Assembly: GCA_949126835.1 (NCBI GenBank)
Contig: OX421508.1
Coordinates: 310,001-374,000, forward strand
Origin: Anisus vortex
Taxonomy: Eukaryota; Mollusca; Gastropoda; Planorbidae
Length of the DNA: 64,000 bases
Direction of reading: 5' to 3'
The position numbers and the translations under genes were made by a program. Under the pieces are notes generated by a model that saw only the letters and a program-made list of their open reading frames with translations, was not told the origin of the DNA and searched no databases. This document shows, one piece after another, positions 56,743-64,000 of this stretch (within the stretch, counting starts at the first letter, position 1; every line of letters starts with the position of its first letter).

Positions 56743-58728
56743 CTAATCCTCGTCGTCGGGATGGACTCGAAATGGGTTTCGACCTAAGAAACATTTTAAC
56801 AGGTCGAAAGCAAATCTGGCGTTTTCGTTCCAGTGTAATTTTGGACGTGTGGTAGCATTCAGTAGATCGAATAAGGGCGTTGCTAGTTGCCGGAAGCCGC
56901 GTATAGCATTCCTTTCATAGTAACTGAACTCGTGAAGTATGCGCTTTAGCTCGCTTCTGGTTTGGGGCAGTTTTGCGTTGCGGAGCCTGTCTTTAATGGA
57001 CACGAATTGGGGAGGGCGGATCGGGCTGTGGGTGGGGCGCGGTGGCTCGTGGCTCACCTGTGTGGGTCGGGGCGGGAGTGGTCTGCCTACGATTGGCCTA
57101 CCTAGTAGAACGTCTACTTTCCCGTCTTTAGTCACGGCTGCTTCGATGGGGCCTGCTGTAAAGGCGGAATCGATGTGTACGATTGCCGTCGGTAGACGCA
57201 GGATGGGGGAGTCATGGGATGGCCCTTGGAGTCGCACATAGCGGCCTGTGTAGTCGCGGGGGTCGGTCATTGATTCCGTTACTAGGGCCTCATAGCTGAG
57301 CCCGGAATCATATGTACACGAGCCCAGGTGGCCATTGATTCGGACTATCTCGTCGACACAATTTTGGCGGGGTTCATGGGGTCCGTCTACTGAGGAGATG
57401 GAAAATACGTGATGGACTTGATCCAAGTCGCCGTATGTTTCCTGGCTATTCCACGGGGCGGTGGTTTCGGTTATGTGGTTGGGGTGAGGGGCTTCTGTTT
57501 CTTGTCCTGCCGGACCGTTAGTATACTGCTGGTCGGCGCTTACGGGCTCTGTCGTGGTGTAAAATGCACCGGCGGCCAAATAGGGGGTGGGGTCGCGTCT
57601 GTTCCTGTCGTGTGCTAACTGAGGGGTGGGTCTGGTGTGGCGGTGGTCTCCGCGTGGGTTGTGAGGACGAGGTCGCCCGTGGTGGGGCGTGTGTGGCTGG
57701 GGAGCGGCTGATTGAGGGGGAGGGTTGACGCGGTGGTTGTCCCCATAAGGTCGGTGCGGCTGTGGGTGTCCCGGGCGGGAGGATGACGCTATTAGGTTGG
57801 ACTGCAGAAACCTATCTGCGCCCTGCAGGGAGGGGTTTAACCCGGATATTCCCTGTTGGATTAAGAAAGCCTTTAGCTTGGGGGGCATCTGGGATTCTAT
57901 CTGTTCAGTCATTACGAGGGTGACCATACCGTCGAATGACTGCTCGACATTGCCTAACTCAACCCACTTGAGTAGGTAAGATTGTATTCGCTCCGCGAAT
58001 TGTGTATAATTTTCCCCCGGTCGTAGCGTGGACGACCGAAACTTCTTCTGGTAGTGGGACGAGTGTAACTGGTGGCGATTTAGCAGCGCGTTTTTCAGTG
58101 CAGCGCACGACTCCCTGTCTTCTGGGCCCAGTTTACAGTAAGTCTCGTAATCCTCCCCTCTCAGAGTGGAGACGAGGATCCTACAGTGTAATTCTGGGGG
58201 GACTTCATTTAGCTCCATACAGTCGCTAAACCGTCGGAGGTAAATGTCGAACTGCTCCAGTCGGGGGTCGTGAACTTCAGTCCATAGAGAAGCATGTCGG
58301 GGGAGGGGATGGTTGCTGTGGTTGGCTGAGCTAAATGATGAGGGGGAGTTTGGGTTGTCGCTGTTGTCGGGGGTCCTAGTGCTTGCTGCTAATTCAGCTA
58401 GTCTGAATTCATGTGTCCTGCGTGCCTCCTCATCTAATCTATTCTATTCTCTAGCTCTATCTTCCCTAGCTAATTGTTCTGCTCTCTCCTCCCTAGCTAC
58501 TTTTTCTGCTCTCTCCTCCCTAGCTACTTGTTCTAATCTAAGTTTCTCTTCTTTCTGCTCTACTCTAAGTCTGTCTTCTCTTTCTAGTTGTTCTAGTCTA
58601 AGCTTCTCTGCTTTTGCCTCATGGGCCGCTACTTGTTCGACGACGTATTTAATGACGTCTCCGTCACTGTAGCCTATCGCTATAGCCTCTTCTCTCAGCT
58701 GCTTACGCAATAGTACACCTTCAGCCAT
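56743..58728 (-). pseudogene. Gag-protease-(RT) polyprotein remnant with internal TAG
   Basis: Starts at 58728 with MAEGVLLRKQLREE, then an Arg/Glu-rich coiled coil. An in-frame TAG at 58444-58446 interrupts it. The same frame then continues open to 56743. After the stop come a capsid-like region (MELNEVPPELHCRILVSTLR onward, 58218 to about 57790), a His/Pro/Arg-rich linker with no CCHC knuckle, a protease with Asp-Ser-Gly (residues 304-306 counted from 58218) and a DVLLGRPIV flap-like block. It ends in a piece of the RT thumb/connection (ELKRILHEFSYYERNAIRGF). The sequence passes directly from protease to that thumb piece, so RT palm is deleted, and nothing follows it. A CTAG-rich suppressible stop is possible but a mutation is simpler. 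Confidence 0.85.
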
Positions 58729-59557
58729 AGTGACAGAGTAAGGCGAGAGTAAGGCAGTAAACGGACAGAGATATGACGAGATAGAGAGAGGGAACGTAAG
58801 TGGGGTTGGGGTTCAGAGTTTAACTAACTTAATACTAGTCCAAAATGGTACTCACCAGAACAGCGGTTCCTAGAATTTCACACACATATACAATACACAC
58901 GTATCCAATCACAAAGTTATCGTTTTTGTATGGCGCTTGGCTGGTTGCAGGTAGCTTCGGTATAGTGAAAAGTTCTTTCTCCCCGTGCCGGGACTAGATA
59001 GTGTATAGTGTTATTGTCTATTTTCCTGGTTTGGGTACCGGGACTACGGCGGTTCCTATGGAGAGGTTGACGGGACAGATGTCGGGTTCTCGGCGGTTTC
59101 TAGTGCTGACGTCTCGGGTGCAGGTACGTCGATGTGGTGTCTCGGGTGACGATCTGGCGGTTGGGGTGGCGAATCTGGTCGTAATGGGGTGACGCAGGTG
59201 GCGTAGGGTGACGAATATGGCTGCTGGTGTATCTGGGTTGGCGTAGATTGCTAGAGTGGCGAATCTTCTTAATGGGGTGTCTTGGCTGGCGTATCTGGGG
59301 TGACGTAGGCTGCGTAAAGTGGCGAGCCTGGGTATCTGGGTGGCGTAGGCTGCGTAAAGTGGCTAGCCTGGCTTACTGGGGTGACTTGGCTTGCGTTTGA
59401 GGTGGCGGATCTGTTTGCTGCTTAGAGTCTTCGTGTTGTAGAGAGATGAGCCCCCAATCCAGGGTCGGTTTCAGTAACGGCGTGGTCCTCGGGTTGATTG
59501 CTGTTGTTAGTGCCCTGAACGGCTTGAGTTCAGGATCCCGTGGCGAGGTCCCACTTT
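58729..59557 (-). other. Leader of the 55.2-60.8 kb element
   Basis: Between the 5' LTR and the gag start. AAGTGGGACCTCGCCACGGG, read from 59557 downwards, is the primer-binding candidate. Several GGGTGGCGTA-type direct repeats occur at 59160-59420. Confidence 0.55.
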
Positions 59558-60840
59558 GTCAGGATGTGTTTAGGATTAGGACATCAACCTGGCAGAAGTT
59601 GGGCGATGAGAGGGGTGCGGAGTCGTAGGTGAGTGGGGTAGTAGTGGCAGGTCGTCGTGGGGTATGAATTACCGTGACTGGAATCGCCCTGGAATAATTA
59701 TTATTTCTCTCTTGGCTCGTTAGATATTATGACGGACACAACAAATAGTTCTAAGCAGGCAAATAAATCGCTAGTTAAGTTCAGGTGTTTATTATCATTT
59801 CAATTCTTCGCTCAATGGCAAGATACATATATGAATTTGCACAGGCTTCAGTTAACACTCAACACATGGTAACTGCTAGGTTATCCAAAACATTAGGCAA
59901 CCGTAGCTGTGTTCATGAAAATACTTAGACTGACACAATATCTATCTATACACATGTAGGCGGTATATCCTATGGAACAACTGAATAAGTGGAGGCTAGA
60001 ATCGAACAACCTTCTCCACCAAGCACTTGAGCCGAAGTGTCCTAAAACTAGTTAAGCGCGCTTTCCTGAATTTTAGTCACGTGATCAGTGGTCAATTTGA
60101 TTGGATAGCTCCATTAGTTTAGAATTACATATGTTCTGGTTGGCTGGTTTGCTTGCATAAGGGATTGACTATTGGGGGGGGGGGGGATTTAGGAGTGGGT
60201 ATACAATTAGTACCGCCGACTTTTGCGGGGTGGGGCCCAGGGAAAAAAGGGGGGGGGGGGGTGGGTAGACGTAAACAGAGATACAAAGGATAAGATAATG
60301 ACTTATCTCCCCTTGATGTACCAGTTTGTATGTGCGAGGCGCTTCGCTCCAGATGTCACTACTTCGAGTGGACAAAGGGTTATGCCCACGGGCGCTGAGT
60401 AGGGGACGAAAAGGGGAGATAATGAAAAGGTGTCTACAGGTATGCTGAGTTTAGCAAAATAAATGAGTAGTACTATCAAAATAGACATGAATCATAATTG
60501 ACAGCATAATAGAATATATATATATATATATATACATACATTAAAGAATACACACACATACAATCACACATACAAATAGTGTAATACCAATTGGCTGAAT
60601 CAAGTAGCAACTCTGAATTCGGGAATGACAGAGTGTAGAGAGGGTTAAAGAGAGGTGAGGAGAGGGTGGTTGGGGTGTTCCTATTGCGTGAGAGAAAGAG
60701 AGAGGGTAATAGCTCCAGGCTACTTTTCTACTCCCTAATCTAACTCTACGCTAACCTATGTTTCTAGTTCTACACTACTTCTGCGCTATGATCTATCCAT
60801 GAGTACTAATAAGGTTACGATTTAATCCAGAATCGTGACA
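59558..60840 (-). repeat. 5' LTR of the 55.2-60.8 kb element
   Basis: 1283 bp, starting TGTCAGGATGTGTTTAGGAT on the plus strand and ending GAATCGTGACA. It is directly followed by CTAAT and the 45-bp array. Confidence 0.95.
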
Positions 60841-61350
60841 CTAATGTTTGGTTCAACTTGTGTGTTTAGGTGAATCGTAATGTTGGTAATGTTTGGTTCA
60901 ACTTGTGTGTTTAGGTGAATCGTAATGTTGGTAATGTTTGGTTCAATTTGTGTGTTTAGGTGAATCGTAATGTTGGTAATGTTTGGTTCAACTTGTGTGT
61001 TTAGGTGAATAGTAATGTTGCTAATGTTTGGTTCAACTTGTGTGTTTAGGTGAATCGTAATTTTGCTAATGTTTGGTTCAACTTGTATGTTTAGGTGAAT
61101 CGTAATGTTGCTAATGTTTGGTTCAACTTGTGTGTTTAGGTGAATCGTAATGTTGCTAATGTTTGGTTCAACTTGTGTGTTTAGGTGAATCGTAATGTTG
61201 CTAATGTTTGGTTCAATTTGTGTGTTTAGGTGAATCGTAATGTTGGTAATGTTTGGTTCAACTTGTGTGTTTAGGTGAATCGTAATGTTGGTAATATTTG
61301 GTTCAACTTGTGTGTTTAGGTGAATAATAATGTTGGTAATGTTTGGTTCG
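60841..61350. repeat. 45-bp minisatellite, right part, about 11 copies
   Basis: Continues the array cut at 55206, in phase (…GTTG CTAAT | CTAAT GTTTGG…). Units alternate between GTTGGTAAT and GTTGCTAAT. 61351-61559 is AT-rich and unassigned. Confidence 0.94.
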
Positions 61351-61559
61351 GTGTAAAGTAAATTTACAGACCATTGTCTCCTGATGATATAAAATATTTA
61401 AAATTAAATTGTTGAGGATGTTAGTGGTCATTTTATTATTATAAAGAGTTTTTTTGTTGTTTTTTTTTTCACATTTTAGTTGATTTATGCTTGTGGTTTC
61501 CATAATATTTTTTAGACAATTTTTTTTATAGAAAATCTTTGAAAAAATTTCTTGCATAA

Positions 61560-62225
61560 AGGGTTTTATTTTTAGGTAATTTCTTTGTATTTTTACTCCC
61601 TTTCTATTAAATTCTATTTTCTGTCTGCCTGTCTGTCTGCTTGCTTGCTTGCTTGATAGCAAAACTTTGCATAGATTTTTCGACCACTTCCCGTCGTCCA
61701 ATCAAGCCGAAACTTGGCCAGCAGACTTGTCCCGACTAACACTACATTCTATCAAATTTTCAGCATCGTAGCCTTTGGAATAGTCACGAATAGCTTCCAC
61801 CAATTTGCGAATCGAGGATCATATTATACGAAAAAACATGGCTGCCTTTGACGGAAGTAACTAAAGTTTCCGGATATGTTCGTTTTTACGAAAAAAATAT
61901 GAATGAAAACGAAACAATGTATTTGTGACACAATGTAGCCGAAACAAAGCGAGTTATCTTTTTATGGTTTCTGCGAGCCAAAGCTATACAAAAAAAAGGA
62001 TGCGCAAAAGCAAAGTCACGATCGTGGCTTCATGCATTAAAAAAAAAAATGCGCAATCGTTATAATTAGATAAACGAGCTGAAACTTGGCCATTAGACTT
62101 GTCCCGAATAACAATAGTAGTAAATAAACTTTTCGAATATACTTATATAGGCCTACTATTTGTTGTAAGTTTGTACAAAGTATCGTGGTCTATTTGATTT
62201 ATTTGATTTGTTGAATTTCCGGCCC
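61560..62225. repeat. Dispersed repeat related to 46453-46936 (inverted)
   Basis: TTTTTACTCCCTTTCTATT with a CTGTCTGCCTGTCTGTCTGC run, TTTTCGACCACTTCC and CTTGTCCCGACTAACA correspond, on the opposite strand, to the end of the insertion at 46453-46936. The phrase GAAACTTGGCCA...GACTTGTCCCG occurs twice (61710-61735 and 62079-62105), so two partial copies may be present. Class unknown. Confidence 0.55.
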
Positions 62226-62229
62226 ATCA

Positions 62230-62690
62230 ACATCGATGATTATATAGGGCCTTTTTGATAATATTGTTGTCATGTTTCTCTTGTAACCATTTTATTGTTC
62301 TTATATCTTTAAATTCTGTTGTACAGTTGAATGTCTTTAATATAGTTTATTATATGCTTTGGTTTAATTTTGGTGAAAAGATCATGAAGAGTTCTACACC
62401 AATAGAACCTACGTCGAATTTCATCAAATGTATTACACTCCAACAAAATGTGAGACACTGTTAAGTTGACATCGCAGAAAGCACACTTTGGAGCCGTGTC
62501 TCGTTTTAAGAGAAAAGAATGTGTTAGTTGTGTATGTCCTGTATGTAGTCTGCAGAGAATAACTGCGTCTTTTCAAACAAGTTGGCCCGTATCATGCCAG
62601 GTTTTTGAGTTTTCCAAATATTGCAGTTTATTGCATTCGATTCTCAAGAAGTTAGTCCGTTTTGTCTTATGTGTCTAATTATCAAAGGTT
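62230..62690 (-). pseudogene. LINE C-terminal fragment (I/Jockey type)
   Basis: On the minus strand: AVILCRLHTGHTQLTHSFLL followed by a zinc-binding CAFCDVNLTVSHILLEC block (C-x2-C, then H and C) and FDEIRRRFY. This is the typical carboxyl end of I/Jockey-like LINE polyproteins. A stop just upstream (GQLV then TGA) and truncation show it is dead. The flanking upstream side meets a tRNA-like sequence at 62696. Confidence 0.78.
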
Positions 62691-62695
62691 TCAAG

Positions 62696-62769
62696 TCTCG
62701 ATATGGTCTAGTGGTTATGACTGTCTGCTTTCAACCGGGGTGTCGCAGGTTCTACACCCGCCTTCTCCA
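62696..62769 (+). pseudogene. tRNA-Glu-like sequence (pseudogene or SINE head)
   Basis: ATATGGTCTAGTGGTTATGA matches the D-arm/A-box of tRNA-Glu, and GGTTCTACACC has the B-box shape. TTC falls at the expected anticodon position (GCTTTCAACC). The acceptor ends and anticodon stem do not pair, so it is not a working tRNA gene. A T-rich stretch follows. Alternative: the head of a tRNA-derived SINE, though no second copy is in the window. Confidence 0.5.
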
Positions 62770-62809
62770 CTTTTTTTTAATTTTTTAATTTTAGTAAAAC
62801 GAGATACGT

Positions 62810-62935
62810 AAATACGCTAAATACATATGTTTCATTTCCAGTAGTCAATCAATCATTTAATTACATGATGGTAAACTTAGTTTGCATAAAAAGGGAGTAT
62901 GATAAAAACTGTGTTTTTATGGTTTTCTTGTTTGT
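62810..62935. repeat. Second part of the dispersed repeat shared with 46453-46936
   Basis: AAACTTAGTTTGCATAAAAA, GGGAGTATGATAAAAACTG and TTTTTATGGTTTTCTTG are the reverse complement of the start of the insertion at 46453. TCAATCAATCATTTAATTACATGATGG is also shared. Confidence 0.65.
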
Positions 62936-63007
62936 GCATTAGTTTGTTTATATTAATTGAACAAACTTTTCTTTATGTTTACCTTTTCTTCAATTTAATA
63001 TTTAACC

Positions 63008-63292
63008 AGTAGTCTGTTATATTATAGTGATGGTAGTCGGTTATATTACAGTGATGGTAGTCGTTTATATTACAGTGATGGTAGTCTGTTATATTACAGT
63101 GATGGTAGTCTGTTATATTACAGTAATGGTAGTCTGTTATATTATAGTGATGGTAGTCGGTTATATTACAGTGATGGTAGTCGTTTATATTACAGTGATG
63201 GTAGTCTGTTATATTACAGTGATGGTAGTCTGTTATATTACAGTAATGGTAGTCTGTTATATTATAGTGATGGTAGTCTGTTATATTAAAGT
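63008..63292. repeat. 24-bp tandem repeat, 12 copies, five-unit higher order
   Basis: Units are ATGGTAGTCTGTTATATTAC plus AGTG. Variants (CGG, CGT, CTG and TAATAGT forms) recur in the same order after 120 bp: 63027-63146 and 63147-63266 match. The frame-preserving period gives an artefactual Val/Ile/Tyr frame. Confidence 0.92.
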
Positions 63293-63399
63293 TATTTGGT
63301 AGATAAATTGTTCTATAAGTCTTTTGTAGTTCGTCTTATTTTTTTTTTTTTTTTTTTTTTTTATTATTTTTTTTTTTTGCTATGTACTTTTACATTATC

Positions 63400-63890
63400 T
63401 ATAACAAGTAGAAAGTTTCAAGTACTTAGGCAGCATAGTAGACAGACTAGGACGTACCGAGGCAGACATAAAAGCCAGAGCGGGAAAAGCAAGAGCAGCC
63501 TAAACTGGAAAAGGTTTGGAGCTCCAGAATTATATTCCTGTTAACACCATCGGTAACCCATTGTGATGTATGGATGGAAAACTTGTAGAGTAACAGCTAC
63601 TAATGTCAGGAAAATGCAGACATTTGTTAACACCTCCCTCAGAAGAATCCTTAGGATAAGTTGGCCAGAAACTGGCAACAAATTTGTGGAAGAAGAAACT
63701 GTCAAAGATGAAAATCGATTTATCTCAGCCCCAGAAAACCTCAGTATCACTCGGCAAGTCTTCACTTGTAACCTCAGGGCAAAAGGGAAAGAGGTTGGCC
63801 TAGAAACACCTGGAGAGGGGATATGGAAGCAGACGTCAAAACATTAGGGTTAAACTGGAATCAGAGAAATTGGCCTAGCAGGAATAATTC
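63400..63890 (+). pseudogene. LINE C-terminal fragment (RTE-like)
   Basis: KYLGSIVDRLGRTEADIKAR-like codons at about 63417-63475 (seen as FKYLGS/LGRTEADIKARAGKARAA), then VMYGWKTCRVTATN and FVNTSLRRILRISWPET (63562-63670), and a degraded tail to about 63890. These are the recurrent blocks after the RT domain in invertebrate LINEs (LGS-x-D, KARAG, YG-x-E/K-TW, RRIL-x-I-x-W-P). Several stops and frame changes make it a relic. A long poly-T tract (63339-63379) precedes it. Confidence 0.72.
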
Positions 63891-64000
63891 AAGTAAAGTA
63901 CTCTTACAATTTTTTATGTTAGCAGAATTCAGACCAAATCTAATTAGTGAAATTTACAGTCTAATTTTTCTATTAATTATGAGAACTTGGTCATTTAATT

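Larger units (their letters stand above)
55207..60840 (-). mobile_element. Ty3/Gypsy-like LTR retrotransposon with 1.28-kb LTRs, internally deleted
   Basis: 5634 bp, flanked by CTAAT on both sides (55202-55206 and 60841-60845). The LTRs are 1276 and 1283 bp with TG...CA ends and differ by a handful of substitutions plus homopolymer and (TA)n length changes. Coding is on the minus strand: gag, protease and a scrap of RT. The RT palm, RNase H and integrase are missing. Codon and base composition are GC-richer than the neighbouring DNA. Confidence 0.94.

Noticed and set aside
62696..62769. Functional tRNA-Glu(TTC) gene
   Set aside because: Acceptor and anticodon stems do not pair; only A- and B-box resemblance remains, so it was called a pseudogene or SINE head.

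Overview
This is metazoan nuclear DNA. The evidence is spliced transposon genes, a C2H2 zinc-finger gene, LINE, Ty3/Gypsy, hAT and pogo-like elements, and no prokaryotic operon structure. The recurring TAGGCCTA words, the abundance of minisatellites and the mix of element families fit a marine invertebrate, and I lean towards a mollusc. The sequence does not prove the clade. Only one good candidate host gene is present, a 718-residue C2H2 zinc-finger protein on the minus strand (6576-8732). Almost everything else is transposable elements and tandem repeats.

Layout. 1-2.8 kb: end of a hAT-type MITE, 40-bp and 17-bp tandem repeats, a LINE reverse-transcriptase fragment and a 32-bp minisatellite. 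2765-5919: a DNA transposon with a decayed two-exon transposase gene, inserted in that minisatellite. 6.5-8.7 kb: the zinc-finger gene. 9227-16000: a Ty3/Gypsy element with gag-protease-integrase-RT order (Gmr1-like), inserted in an AT-rich minisatellite. 16-25 kb: many short tandem arrays and unassigned AT-rich DNA. 25412-27404: a pogo-like element, inserted in a 34-bp array. 28-32.9 kb: LINE 3' ends and large arrays, including a 1.5-kb 22-bp array. 32996-48475: a 27/31-bp minisatellite split by an 11.9-kb composite. That composite is a hAT element whose transposase pseudogene is interrupted by a 7.1-kb LTR retrotransposon, two hAT MITEs (one containing a third) and another dispersed repeat. 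48.7-54.9 kb: LINE relics and arrays. 55207-60840: a third LTR retrotransposon (1.28-kb LTRs), inserted in a 45-bp array. 61-64 kb: dispersed repeats, LINE relics, a tRNA-Glu-like pseudogene and a 24-bp array.

Three points stand out. First, all five complete elements that are not nested in another element split a minisatellite, and the repeat phase on the two sides often gives a readable target-site duplication. Second, all three LTR retrotransposons have nearly identical LTRs, so they are recent, yet all three carry large internal deletions of pol. They look like non-autonomous copies mobilised in trans. Third, the 35-47 kb interval can be unpicked layer by layer from intact target-site duplications. 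The long open frames in the tandem arrays are products of repeat periodicity and are not annotated as genes.
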